64,000 bases of DNA from Zonotrichia leucophrys gambelii (taxonomy: Eukaryota; Chordata; Aves; Passeriformes; Passerellidae): positions 8,019,038-8,083,037 of the forward strand of contig NC_088173.1 of the NCBI RefSeq assembly GCF_028769735.1, given 5' to 3'. The notes below the pieces were generated by a model. That model was not told the DNA's origin. It did not search any database and saw only the letters and a program-made list of their open reading frames with translations. This document shows positions 1 through 14,600 of this stretch, one piece after another (position 1 is the stretch's first letter; each line of letters begins with the position of its first letter). The translations under genes and the position numbers were made by a program.

Positions 1-2621
1 ATGCCAGAGGCTTGTATTCTTTCTGTCCTTTAGACATCTTGAGCACTCAAGGACTTTTTACATTTTGAAAAACTACAGAAATAAAAGAACAGTCATCTGT
101 AGTGGTAAAGAGATTCATTATACTTAAATGTTATCTTTCACAGCTTTTCTGTATTTGACCTTTTAAATGCAGCAGCCCTTAAAGCTATTAAGACACAGCA
201 AAGCAGTTGTTAAAAAAAAAGGAAACAGCAAAGATTAGCAAAAAGAGTAATAACTAGGATGTTCCCATTGAAAGAAACCACTTACATTTTGTGTAATAAT
301 GCATCATACCAGCAGCAATGAGAAGAAATCCATATTCTAACTGAATATATGTTTTCTAAACAGAAGCAGAAATGTTGCTAACATAAAACACAATAGAATA
401 GATGAGAGGTGATAACTTTCCTCCTATTCAATCTGTAAATAGTGGCCTGTACCACCTCAAGAAAAGAAAAATTGGGATTTTGCTTTCCTTTATTTCCAAA
501 AGGAGCAATGGATAAACTTCAAAATGCATGTCATGCTGTTGGAGTAAAGGCTCTACACTGGAATGCATAAAGAGACTTAGGGCGTTCATTTTTCTCAGGA
601 TTGTATTGATCTCTCTTGGAATATTATGTCCTGTTCTAGACAGCAACTTCAAGAAAGACAGAGTTCAAGAGAGAGGTACAATAGGAGAGAAGGCTGAAGA
701 GTAATAAACATGTGTAGAGATCCAGAGAAGATAGCCTAAGAAGGAGAAGTTGAATGACCTTAGGCTGTTTAAATTTTTTAAAAAGTGATTACATTTTTCC
801 TGTATGTAAAAGGCCACTGAAGGGGAATGGGGGCAACCCCTGGTTTATATCTCGAGTACTCAGGGCAAGTAGAAATAGGCTTGAACTGAAACACCAAAGA
901 TTCATATTACACAGCAGGAAAAACTTACTAGTACTAAAGAACAAGAAGGACTGGGATAGACAATCAAGATAATACTGTGAAAAGATCTTCTGGAACAGGT
1001 TGGATAAGCATCCTCTCTGACATGAAACAGGGGATAACCTCCTTGGAGTCACTTTCAACTCCACCATTCACTTGTTGGTCGCAGTTGTGCAGATGCAGTT
1101 CTTACATCTCTTAAGCACAGTCACTGTCTGTTCAGTAGAAGAAATGCTATTGGTATTTTTAATGAAGTGCTTAATCTGCCTTTACATAAAATGGCCATTC
1201 CCAACAAAACTTTTCCAAGAAGATAAAAATCAAGAATGTAAATAAAAAACTGGAGAAAGCTGAAGGACAGATGGTAACATCTATACAGCAGAAGTTTTTA
1301 ACATGTTCACCAGACTCAGCTGTAAGAAAATATCAGAGCTCAGTCTCCAGTACCAGAGAACCAAATAAAAAACTCAGATAGAAAGGGCTTCCAAAGGCAC
1401 TGCAGCACCCTTGCAGCTCAGTGGGATTTCAGACTGACTTTGAACACCATAGGGAAAGGTAAGTAATACTGGCAAGTTCAGGGTAGGGGCTCCAGTGAAG
1501 AACTCAAAAGTGTGCAAACAAAAACCTGTAATACCAACAAAGATTCAGCTACTGGTTACTATGAAGAGGCAAAGGGACTACAGGAGAAAAAGAGAATGCA
1601 CTGCTTTCCAAAGCCTCTCTTTGGTTTGCTCACCTATTACAGGCAGGCTAGTTAATGCAGTGTGGGCTACTTGAGGGCTAAGGACTGCTACAGTATCCTA
1701 AGGGAGACTGAACAGAAACTGAGAAGGAAAAGACTTTCAGTTATTACAGAAGCTACTCAGTACAGTTGTCATATTCACAGAGAAGTCACTGCTTTCTGAT
1801 TCAGGAAATAGTTAGTACCTCACATTCTTTCTTTCTTAACTCTCACCTAGGGATGGCACACCAGGAAACCCCTCCTAGGCATTCCAGAACAACTGAATAA
1901 TGCAATTTCAACCTTGACAGCAATTTTGAATTTTGAAGGAGTTTGATCAATTGATAATCATTACCTTAGAACAGCAATAAATTGTCTTAAATATAGGTAG
2001 TGATTTGTCGTATTAATGTCAAAACTCTGGACATTTTAAATCTCTCAGAATAATCACTCATGCAAAACTGAAAATTTTTTTGATGTCTACATTTTTTAAG
2101 TTAGGAATATACTAGGAGCAGAACAGAAATTTGGAATAAAAGACTTCACATAATTTTAGGATGAGACACAGAATAAGCTATTTCTGATAATAAAATAGAC
2201 TTTTGAAATATTTTGCCCTCTATGGACTCTAGAACTCATTCTGCAAAACACACACTTAACTTTTAATGTCTATGAATCTTAATCAACAAAGCACTTCTGT
2301 AGAAGCTTAAAGACAAGCACATTTAAATATCTTTGAAGCCAATTATAATTCTTCAGCAATTCTTCCAGACAACAAAGCAATCAATTATTTTCCCTGAAAG
2401 TTGATTTATTTTCCTCTTTCAAATAGAAACATTGAAAGAGAAAGGGCGGAAAGCAAAATACAATAATGTATATTTTGTCATTAGAGGAAACATCCCGTTT
2501 AAAGTCTTTTTCTCCTGCTTAGGGTAAGTTCAAATTGAAATGTTATTGTATTTTTCTATACCTACTAGACCTGAAAAATCTGGCAGTTAGAGCTATCTGC
2601 TGAAAAGATGCACTCATTTAC
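1..2621 (-). other. USP46 intron 5 (partial)
   Basis: Intronic sequence continuing beyond the window. I looked for the next USP46 exon (CSEQKYYCETC and LPMILALHLKRF motifs) on the minus strand and did not find it. The only repeat suspected is the LINE-like piece at about 820-1075. Confidence 0.8.
820..1075 (+). mobile_element. possible old CR1-like LINE 3' fragment
   Basis: The stretch around 880-930 (TTGAACTGAAACACC, then CAGCAGGAAAAACTTAC) and 985-1060 (TCTGGAACAGGTTGGATAAG, then GGATAACCTCC and TTTCAACTCC) follows the order of phrases in the 3' part of CR1 ORF2. It is badly decayed, with no intact frame. The family assignment is inferred from phrase order only. It lies antisense inside USP46 intron 5. 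Confidence 0.35.
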
Positions 2622-2698
2622 CTTAGACAGTGTGTAATCGATGTGTTCTGCTCCACATCAACAGAAAGGTCAAGAAAATCTTCATCTTTGCTACTAAC
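2622..2698 (-). CDS. USP46: USP46 coding exon 5 (residues 188-212)
   Basis: A 77-bp exon between acceptor TTTTGCAACAG and donor GTAAATGA. It starts in phase 0 and leaves two bases (AG) of an Arg codon. It encodes [15 protein letters not shown] followed by [10 protein letters not shown], the fingers-to-palm strand typical of USP12/46. It is the last exon recognisable before the left edge of the window. Confidence 0.95.
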
Positions 2699-5600
2699 CT
2701 GTTGCAAAACACATACATGTAAAACAGAGATGCCATACATCTAAATGCTGTTTATATCTTTAGCAAATGCTAAAGATATTTATTTCTGTACAAATTGCTC
2801 TTAGGTAAAAGTAATTCATTTCAATGCTTCAATTTTTTTTAGTTCAGTTTGATTAATGTTCAGTGTGATATTTATTAGTAACTCTACTAATCCAGCTTTC
2901 ATATAATTTAACTTCTGTCTATTCCACTTATCCAATCCCACCAACAATGGGCCATCAATGACAGCCTACTGTTCAGTAAAGGTGAAGCATCCTCCCTTAT
3001 ATCATCTGGGATTGGTGCATTAAGTATGTTTCCTTGTTATGTAACACAGCCTACTTTCTTTTATTCACAGAAATTTGTTTTTTTGTATAACATATTACAA
3101 TATACATTCACATTTTATTCTTACATAATTATTTCCACTATTAAGGATGCAATGAAGATAATTTCCAAATATATTTCTGTCACAAAAGTCATACTTTACC
3201 ATGTTATCCTTTCTCTCTAGTGAGTATTGAAAAGTGTGGGTTTATATTTCTGGTTGACACAGCTACATTTCCCCATTGGATATTATTCCTAGTCAATATT
3301 TTGATTTAAGAAATTTTAAATATTAAAGGTAAAAATGGCTCAGTGATACTATTTTGCAAAATCATTTTGGTGTTGCCAATCTTTTTTTTAGACAGAACAA
3401 GAGGAGAAAAATTTTACTGAGGAGTTTTTATCTAAAAAATTTAAGTCTGAATATTTTCAGAACGACAGATCCTGATTTTTGCATTGAAAATTATTTTTCA
3501 CTAAGAGTGTTTAATCTCAAACGTGAAGTAATATTAACAAAAAATCACCCAAATGGCTAATTCTTGTAATACTTCAACTAAGTCAAAAGACTGCAGAAAT
3601 ATTTACTGCATATGAATTCAGCCATACTCTTAACAATGTTTTTATAAAACGTTGCATGAACACCCCATGTTTTTGTCTCCTATTGTATTTCTTTAGAATA
3701 ACTAAAACAGATGGGAAAATAGTGAAGTCCAAATCAAAAACTTCTGTGAGGAGATGAATCCATTGTTCTGGCAGAAGTCCCTCACACAGATTTTTGCAGT
3801 GCTGTGGATGTGATAGTTAGGTACCACCTTGAGCTCATACTTGTTGTTATGTCAGGGATACTAGAAGCTTGGTGAATGCAGCCCATATCAGACCTGAATG
3901 CAGAGAAACACCTTTGGCTGGATTAATTTTGGTATTATCAAAGATGTACAGAGGCATAATGCACACCCAACTGAAATGAGCAGCAGTTCTTCAAACAAAA
4001 ATCCTCCCTGAGACTCTGACTTGACCCACAGAGGACAGGAAACCACAAAACTGGCAGCAATTGACTGCAGTATAAATATACAGCTAAAATTTGAAAGATA
4101 AAGCAACAAAGCTTCAGAGAACATCGTGTCTCTACAGCTGGAGCTAGAGTTCTGTCAGACACACTGAGTATCATGAGAACTTAAACACTTGAAAAAGTCC
4201 TTGGCAGGCATTGTGCTTCATCTGAGTGCCTCAAAAAGCTAGGAATTCTGTTATTGATTCCTGCACATCAAGTATTTCCTGGAAGGGAAGATGAACTACT
4301 TAGAGCTAGAATAATACAGATTAAAACTAAAGGTAGCTGGAAAACCAGATTCAAACGGCACTCTTTGTAAGTGAGAATAAGAATTGCTGAAATCTGAATG
4401 ACCTTTCATGTACTACTTATGAATATTTTAGCAAAGGAATAACTTTCAGTCTGTTTTACTATTTTCCTAAGATTTCAAGTTACACTAATCCAAGGAAAAC
4501 ACACTGGAAAAATATCCTGAGTAGTTTACAGTATTTCTGTACTCAGAGGAAGCTACAGACAAGATACATTTTCTATAAAGCTTCATCACTTTGAGTTACA
4601 AGTACAGAATTGTGCAGTTATGCTGTTACCCAAGGACACATCCTCACTTCACCAGTTTCTCAAAGTAAACATTAGATAATTATTTAGAATTAAGCCACAA
4701 CTATTTAGAGAAGCTTGTCAGTTAAAAAATAATTCTAACCTTTCACTTATTTTAAATTGCTATTACCCAAGATTTTATAGTTGAAATAGACTGAATAATT
4801 AATTTTCAGTATCTCTGTCATGTGTTCACTTAATCAAGCTTGTTCCAAACTTGCTCCAACATCTTACATCAACTATCATTGTATCTCTTCTCCTCACCAT
4901 CCTCCTCTGACCAAGTTCCTGGAAAAGCCACACATATTTTTTGGAATACTATTCTTTATGATTAGAAATATCAGACTATATTCTTTTACTCATCTGGTAG
5001 GACATGGGTAGAGTTCATCCCACCAAACTTCAGTTGTGTAAACCTCGGCTTGCTGTCTGAAGATACCTTCTCTGGGCACCTTCTCCCATCTTAATGCTGC
5101 TAATCTAATGTTGTGTTTTCTTTGAGGAAGCCCATAGTAGCAGCACTGATCTTAGTAAAAGTATGTCATTCTTGGGCCAGATCAGTTTGTTAACCCAGTT
5201 CTCAACATTGCTGCACCAACAATTGCAACAGCTTAGTGACACCATGGAGCCAGGACAAGCTGTATGGAACAGAACAGCAGATACTGCTAAAAACTTTGTT
5301 TCCTGAAACAGCCTAGAGACAGATGGAGAGAGTTTCCTGCAGAAGCTCCTTCACAATCTCCATCATCTGCCGGAGTTGAGATAACTAGTTCATCCTTGAC
5401 GCCTATCAACTTTGCTTTACCAAACAAAGGTTAGGTGATATTAATTCCAACCTCAGTGTTGCTGTTCTCCTCAATGATTTTTTTTTTCCTGTGGTACTCT
5501 TTCATGCAACCTCACAGGACCAATTTAAAAAAATTTTTTTTTTTCTCTTTCAATAGGAGCATGTCTTTGAAAAAGACAGTAGTAATCAATAGGAGACTTG

Positions 5601-8600
5601 CAATCAGTTTTCCCAACAAAAATTAATTTTTACTTATAGCTCAAACATAAGGGATTTCAAACTGACATCATCCTCTAGAAAATATTAGGGAGATAAAAGA
5701 AAACAGTTTGTTAAAAATGAACCCTGTGTATACCTGTCAGACTCTTAAGATGGAATAAACACAAATCATCTTAATGCTTCACTTTTATAAATATGATGTG
5801 AATAACTGCTCTCAAGGTTACAGTGATACGGAAAGGTACTGATTCACTAGCAAGGATTTTAACTGTAGACATATGTATTAGGACAGCAAAACTTGGCAGA
5901 GATTAGCCAAGTAATGCTTAGAAAAATAAATTTTTAGAAAAGAATATACTCACTTCAAGAAGTAAATTCTACAGGAATATCCACAATTCTCAGATGTCTG
6001 AAAAGATTCATATATTCATATATACAAAATGTATCTATCTATTAATGGGCAACAACAACAAAAAAATCTATCCCAATGCTTACGGTTTCACAGTTCAAAC
6101 ATCTAGTTTCGTTAGTCAGTGTTCCCTGAAAAATCTCATGCACCCAGGTCAGTTCTTGTTTATTGTTCTCTTCAGCTTCATTCATGTTGCCATTTTTCAG
6201 TTTTCCATTTTGCTTTTCCTGTTTCTTCTCCTCCTGCAAAATGTCTGCAATGGTGTTGAGCAGGTAATTTAAAAACTCATGTGCATCCTGCTGCATGTAG
6301 TTGTCAAAGAGATCTGTGAAGAGAGTCAAGATTTGTATAACTGAATATCCTTTCCTCAAAGAAAGAAAATTATATTTTTCCCCAAGTACTTGCACTGGCC
6401 CTTGCTCAGCAAAGTGTTTGGAATCATCCCAAAGAACAGTTTTGCAGCCAGACACCTTGGTTTCAGTGAAGTTACTTTGGGGGAAAGCTTCATCTCACCT
6501 AACTCAAGCTGTCTAGAATAGTTACACTCATTGGAGTTGGTTGTGTAGGCTCCCATTACAGTCAATGAAGTAAGCAAGAGAGTGACTCATCCTAAATTAC
6601 TTCCTTACACTAGACACTTACTGCCTAACTTTAGTCAGCACTGACTTCCATCCCCATATTCCGAGTCCCTCAGACACTCAGGAACATCACAGAGTTTTGA
6701 CAGCAAGCCACATGGCTGGGAAAACTGAGGCCATAGGATGGTGACACACACTTGTGTACTGTGTCTGGGATGGAGTTACCTTTCCTCACAGTAGCCCACA
6801 GGATGTTGTGCTTTGTAGGTGTGCCTAAAATGGAGGTGAAGATGTACCAGTGTTACAGCTGATGCTGAGCAGCTCTCACACAGCATCAAGGCTGTTCCTC
6901 ATCCCGCCCAAAGTCTGGTAGACTGGGTGTGAAAGAGGTTGGGAAGGGGACATAGGTGAGGTAGCTGACCCAAACTGGCCAAAGTCATATTTTGTGCCAT
7001 GTAACTTCATGTTCATCACTAAAATCTAAGAGAAAGATGGGCGAGTTTTCATTATTAAGATATATCACTTCCAAACAAAGTTCTACACAGGCCAAGGCCC
7101 TATGTCCCAGGTAGTATCTGGAAACCATCTGTTGATGGGAGGCAGAGAATAAATCTCCTTTGGTTTTCCTTGGTTTCTGCATGTAATTTTTGGCTTTTTT
7201 TTTTTTAATTAAAATACTTTGATCTCAGCTCATGAGGTTTTTTCCTCTTATCTTCTCCTCCCGCCCTGCTAAGAGGAGGAGTGAGAGACAGGCTTGGTGG
7301 GTACCTGGCAGCCAGTCAAGGTTAACTCACTTCAACTAATAATAATAACACCACTTAACAAAGCTCATTTTTCACACACAAGTCTGATGAGAAAAGACTT
7401 GTCTTGTTCAATACGAATTCCTTGCAGGAAGAGGGGAAAATATCCCAGTGGTGATTTAGTACAGATTTCTCCAGTAAAGGCTTAACTCGCCTACCATGTC
7501 AAAGAAAAAAGAATGTGTGTTCCCAGAAATGTGTATTTTTATCCCCTGCTCCTGAAAAAGTTCACATGGATTTCCTCAGAAAATATTGTACAGAACCATT
7601 GGCTTTGTAGTGTCTAGCCTGGGCATATAAGCAGGGTAATACACACTGACTCTGGCACTAATTTAAAAAAGCTGAAAACATAAGATCCAGTCTTTACAAG
7701 TGATCCCCAACAGTGTGGGGGCATTTATCACTAGATGACTCACAGTTAACTTTTTCATGATTTCAAATGTCTGCTCTGAAATGAACAGTCTGCCCATTTA
7801 TATGCTGTCACCAGGAAGCAATTTCTTCCAGGTGTTTGACTCATACTTTGTCTCTTCATTCAAAGCCTCTCTGTTTCTAAGCATACCATGCACACCGATA
7901 TGAATCCAGGCCAAAATGGAGCTGTGACAGGCTTCTCTATCTCAAGATGTTCCTCATATCCCTTAGACAGAGCTCCTACAAGATTAGGTACATGCTGTTG
8001 CCAGCTTAATGTTCAAAAGGGGTCTGATGCTTCTCCAAGTGAGACTGTGTCCACCACTTCCAAGAGCCAGAGCAGCAGCTGATGTGGAGTGGATTGACCA
8101 CCCCACGTGTACCCGGCTCCTTATCCTCCATTGCAGACAATTCCTCTGGAATTGGTGGTGCCTGCAGCCTTCCTAGGTCACACAGTTTCTGTACTGCCAG
8201 CTGCCCTCAATGTTTCTCTCTGCCATACTCCACAAAAAAAAAAAAAAAAATTAAAAATTACAGCAGTGTCACCCTATTCCCAGCCCTAGCTCACCCTACA
8301 GTAAGGTCTGCCCCACCGTGCTGTGAAAACATCACTAATTCACACACCCCTGGGAGCCTATGAAATCTGCTATGGTTATTTCAAGCAGAGTATCATTTAC
8401 ACAGATGCTAAAATAATAATACACCCCACAAAGTACTAAAAGCAATTTACAAATCTTACCTCTGTTTCTGATTAATATGATCACATTGCTCAATATTTAT
8501 TTATACTTCTTTGACCAATGCGTTAATACCTTTCAGTTTTACACTTACCATTCTCCTTTCGTAACCTTGATATGAACTTCTTTGGTGGAATAACTCCAAC

Positions 8601-11600
8601 TTTTTTCTTCTGAGTAGCAATACTGTGGAAAAGATCTGCCAGGCAAGTCAAGAGGTTTTCCTTCTTTTTCTGTTGGGCCTTGTATGATAATACATTTTCC
8701 CGAAATGGCCGGCAAAAATACAATGCCTGCAGCACGGAGTTACAGTAGCAGGTGTTCCCAAACTGCCATGCAGAATTAAAAACAAGATTAATCCCTGTGC
8801 ATCACAACAAAACTAGCTGTTCTTTCAAATTCTGACTCCTGTCACTGTCACAAACCAGCCATTTTGCCATATAGTAGTTGCAGTAGAAATATATTTCCAC
8901 ACCCACCATGACACTTCATGGAAAAAACTGTGGTGTTCTAAATTAACTAGGATACAGAGTAAAGGTTTCCACTTGTAAGAAAAATATTTTTTGTACTGGA
9001 TTTCATTCCATATCTGGGTTCTATCTTACTGCTCAGTAGCAGAATGACTAATGTTTTCAATGGAAAAAATTATTATATCTATATCATTTCTATGGGAACA
9101 AACAAGTGATTAAACACTCTTCTCACTCATTTTCCCCTTGGTCAAATAAAAAAGCTCCTCTTAAGAGTTGCCAATGCAGAAGGCTGTATCTAAACTTGTA
9201 CATACTTTCATCACTTCCTCCGTCCTATTTCACACCTAAAATAGACTTTTAATTTTATTTAAGTGTATGTTCTAATCCCTGGAAATATTCATAGAACTGT
9301 TCTCCCTGGGGGTGTATGAAGCTATCTTCAAACATCTGATACAGTTCTACAACCCACTTTGCCTAAAATTGCAACATGAGCAGCACTTAAAAAAAAAAGA
9401 CAATCCTGCATTAGAATAAGATTGATAAGAGCAGGGGAGAGAGAAAAACAAAACAAAACCAAACCAAGGAACTAAGCAAATTTCAAGTAATATCAAAATT
9501 GACCACTTACATTGACCAATCCAAAGTAGTGTTCATTGATTGGAAACTGCTCTGGGCCAATGTCTTTTTCCAGAGCAGAGGCATTGGTGCCCTATACAAA
9601 GGGGAAAAAAAATGAAAAAATGTCAGAACACAAACCAAACAACAGCAACAACAAAACATTAAAAAGGAAGAAATTATTTAGAATATTAAGATTCTAAAGT
9701 ACAATTATGGACAGTACCAAGACAAAAAATAATTAATTCCTTTTAGCTATGATTAGCCACGCTAACTCTGTCTTACTGATAGGCACAACAGTCTCATGAG
9801 CCACTAAAAATATTTGCAAATCTGGATAGTTGAGCTGGCCTGACATGGACCCTCTAGTAACAGATGACTAGAAATGAACAGGTCACAGCAGTGGTTCTTC
9901 CCACACCCACCTCCCCTTTATTTTTACTGTGTCCATGGCCATCTGGATGCCATTACTCTCTTGTCTCATAAAGACAGTAGTTGGTCTTAAATACAACCCT
10001 AAAAACCAGTTCTTAGATGGTAGGCAGGTTTTCTAAGCATTACTGAAACTCCTCTGAATCCCTTTGAATTAAACATCAGCCTGTAACAATACCTGGGCTT
10101 CAGATTGGCACCCAGTTCTAGTAACAACACAGATGTTGAAAGCAAATGTAATATATCTGTTATTTTGTCCTATCTAACATTAAAGAGCGCATAAATCCAA
10201 GATAGATCCCTTAGTATGTTCAGCTGTATCTTCAACATCAAAGTTGTTTAAGTAACTGCTGGTCTGTAAGCACAACCACTAATTTGGTATGTTACCTGTC
10301 ATTTTGCTATATTAAAATGCCCATTTTTGAACAAGCTTAAATTACTAAGCAAGTAAGGTAGGTTGCTGCCAAAGCAATTGTCATCACTCCTATACAATTT
10401 ATAAGCTTGCCCCATCCTCTGACAGCCTCACTTCAGATACTTACGGATGTTGATGAGTTCCCCTCTCAGCTCGCTCTCCTCCAGGCTGAACAGGCCCAGC
10501 TCCCTCAACCTTTCCTCACAAGAGAGATGCTCCAATCCCTCACTCATCTTTGTTGCCCTCCACTGGACCTGCTCCAGGAACTCCATGTCTCTCCTGCCCT
10601 GAGGAGCCCAGAGCTGGGCACAGCACTCCTGGTGTGGCCTCACCAGGGCTGAGTAGAGGGGCAGGATCACCTCCCTCAGCCTGCTGGCACTATCCTTCCT
10701 AATGTCCCCCAGGACACCATTGGCCCTCTCATCCCCATGGGCACACTGCTGGCTCGTGGGCAGTCTGTTGTCCACCAGAACCCCCAGGTCCTTCCCTGTG
10801 CAGCTGCTTTCCAGCAGGTCAATCCCAGCCTGGTGCATGGGGTCACTCCTCCCCAGGTGCAGGACCCTGTACTTGGCTTTGCTGGATTTCCTCCCTGCCC
10901 ATCTCTCCAGCCTGGCCAGGCCCTTCTGAAGGGCTGCACAGCACTCTGGGGTATTGGCTGCTCCTCACAGCTTGGTGTCATCACCAAACTTGCTGAGGAG
11001 GCATCTGCCCCTTCATCCAAGTCATCGATGAATAAGTTAAACAACTCCCAATATTGAATAATGAGGGACACCACAAGTGTCAGGCCTTTGCTTAGACTTC
11101 ATCAGCTAAAATTTTTAAAGTAACTGGTAATCAGATTTAGAATTCTCATGTCCCTTCCCCATCTTCTCCCCAAGGCCTGATTTCTGTTTCCTTACTGCAC
11201 CTACCATCACCACTGCTTGCCAAATCAGATTATTATTTCATGCCAACTCATTAAAGAAGATTTAGACAACAGCATTAGCAGTGTGAAACTCAGTGCAGGT
11301 ACTCTTTGAGAATTTGCAAGCCTTAAAAGTAAAACTTCTCCTTTAAGTTGGCAGGTTCCAGAAAGCTCCCAAGATTTCATATTTCATATCCCCTTCTCAG
11401 ATCTTTTTCCATTCTCTCACTTTCTCTCACATCCACAGAGTTCATTGCTCAGACCAAGTATATGTTACTTCTCAGAAAATCCTTTGAGACTGAAGTACTT
11501 TACAGACACAGGCCTCCATAAGAGGCTTCATAAGGGATAGATGTTCTCACCAGGCTCTGCTAAGCCTTGGAGGGAAACTTGGGAAAAAAGATTGATTAAT

Positions 11601-14600
11601 ACAAAGCAATTATTGGCTACCATTCAACAGAGATGACAGTGTGATAATTATGTAAGTCTCATATGAAGATTAGTTTCACTGCTTGGAAAGTCAGCCTTGC
11701 CAAAGATGCACATATTCAGCAAACCATTCCAAGAGGATAGAAGCTGATAAATATTTGCCTATCTGATATTAGCAGTGAAGAAAACAGCCACTGTTACCCT
11801 CAAAACCTTGTCTGATACAAGAGAAACATGACTACAGAAGATTAATGCAGCTTCTGAGGAAAAGCATCTTCACATTAATACTCATTGTACAGCATTCAGA
11901 TCAAAGCAAAGGTTTTCTTTGAATTCACTTTGAACACTACAATCAAATTCCCTAAAAGAAAAATGAAATGGGTGTTTTTTTCCAGTTTTGTAGGAAGTAT
12001 TCTCCACACTGAAATAAATTCTCCCTCTAAAGTTCATGGAAAATATTATCTCTAAAAAGTAACCTCCTACACTTTCATGAAAGCACAGGTTAGTGTATTC
12101 TGTTAGACAAATATGATGCAAGTGCTCTGCTAATTAGTTGCTCCTACATTACTCATTTGCCTTTCCTCCAGGCCAGGGTTTCTTACTCCAGAGGATGCCA
12201 GATGGCTGGACAAGCCCTTTCTTGTATTTAAACTTTCTTGTAAATATTGTGAGAAAGATCAAGAATCAGGATTAACCAAACAATATTATCACTGAAAACC
12301 AAATAAATTAATGATGCATACTAACCAATCTTCACATAAAAACTCCACATTGCACAGAAATTTCTAAAGTACTTGCTGTTGAAAAAACCACATGCTTAGT
12401 AACATCTCATCATGGAGCTTTTCTACCTCTCCCAGTCCAGGCCTTGGCTGTTGCAAATATAAAATAAAGTACAGTGTGACAGTGACCCAACAAAACATGA
12501 GGCTAAATTCAATTTTTGAGTAAACTGACATAACTCACTCAGACTTCATTAGGAGTAGGGCCTTCTTGTATCAAAGATAGTTTCAGTCAGATTTTTATTT
12601 ATTCTGAGGTCTCCAAAAGGATACTGTTAGATCCAAGGAAAAAGAAGTCTAGGAACATGGGTAAGAGGCACAAAGACCTGATGCTTCAAAGAAGGATATA
12701 TTCCTTATATGGAGAAAAAAATGTAGACAGGCCACTTAGTAAAACTCAAACCATGTCCCACTGTATATAAATTACTTGTTTTGCATATGAAGTCTGCTTA
12801 ATAAGCAGTTGACATGAGGACAGAAGAAGAAAATTTTTCCAAGAAAGTATACAAGGAACTGTACACCCAATCCAGGTTTAAACTGGAAAAAGTATATTAT
12901 TAGGGATGTGTTAAAGGTGGTTGAGAATTCAGATTAAATCAACCATATAAAATGGAAAACATATTCGTTAGTCTACTGATGTTACTCTACAGCAAACATC
13001 AACCACGACTGTTTTTCCAGCTTATTTGTGTTTGTTCTCACTCCCAGCAAGTAATTTTGATGACTTCTACAGTGAAAACCTGCTCAGACATTTTAATGTA
13101 ACCACTCTCTATTGTTTTTTAAAAGCTTCAGCTAGGAGAAATATCCTACCACAGCTGAGTCTACTGTAGTTCCATAAAAATAAGCAGGATGAGCAGTGTA
13201 GCTACAGAGCCTGAAATGAGGAGAGGCTGCATAAGTCAATGAAGTGGGATTTGGGAGCATTAAATAAAGTCATATCAGAGTATAGAGACAATAAAGGAGA
13301 CTGGCTCCTTCTTAAAAGAATACACTAGTGAAGGAAATGCAGTGGAGTGACTGTGAGGGTGAGAACTAGGTCAATGTGGAAACTCCTACTGTGCATTCTG
13401 TGGTGTTGGAACCTTGATTTCCCAGTTTTACCACTTAATTCAACAATTAATATTCAGCCCTCGTAAAAAGACATACAGCTAGAGACATAGCCAAGCACAG
13501 GTCAATTCAGGTCAAGATTTTTGCCACAGCATGGCTCCAAAAACATTCAGCCCATATGACCTATATTTTTTCCTCTTGTTATTTTGTCCTGGACCTTCCA
13601 AGGAATAAGACTGCTGGTTTACTTTTCAGTTTAAATTTCTGAATATGTTGCAGAGTTTCATTTGTGCTTTGGATCACATGAAATAGATTAGGTTAAAAAC
13701 ACCCCTGCTGTTCCTTTACACTTTAGCATATATTTTATGGAGGATGAGAAATGGACAAGAGCTAATAAGAAAGATACTGTCAACAGAAGACAGCAAATCA
13801 GACTAAACTTTGTACTGTGACAGAGCTATGAAAATGGCTCTAACTTTCTAGAAATATGCATGTGTTTAATTTAAAGTAAACAGATACAGTAAAGAAATTC
13901 AACCCTTCATAAGCCCCCTATTAAGTGGGTATCACTAAATAAACAGAAACATGGTATGAAAAATAAAAAATTAATTAAATTTTTCTTTGTACAGAATAAT
14001 ATGTCTGCACAAAGACCAAAAAATGAAATAAGAAGAAATATCATGTTCACAAGAAAATCTAAAAAATGTAACAGAAAAACATATAAAAATTGAATAATTA
14101 AAACAGAAACTTAAATACACGAAGAGCAAGAGATAATGAAGGAAGATGGCTGGTCCGTATGAAGGGTTTCAGACCATATATATTTATAGACTAGATCTCT
14201 TTTTTCTTACTATTTGGGGAAAGCAAGAGCAACACAATAATTTCTTGAAGGGAGAAACTGAAGACTTAAGACAAACTAATGATGATGTTTGGGCTGGTAG
14301 AAAAAAAATTAGAGTAAAAATAGAAATGGCTTCAGGGCTAGGCAGCCTGAGTTGAAGGATTTTGGAAGGCACAGCACATGGAAGGGAAGGAAAAAAGAGA
14401 ATAAAGAAAGATGGGGAAGGCCTCCTGGCCAAAAAATGGCAGTGATGGATAACTCAAAAGAGAGGAGGGAATTGTAAAAACCTGAAATTAGCTCCCAGAA
14501 GCAACACAAAGAACCAAGAGTAAAAGTAGAACTAGCAATAGCACAGCATGCAGCTGCTTTCACAGATGCATCACCTGTCCCCAGTGCTGGTCTTTGGCTA

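Noticed and set aside
6042..6455. 137-codon frame taken as a single exon
   Set aside because: Both ends run into intron. The real exon is 6084-6313; the N-terminal 40-odd and last dozen residues are intron translation.
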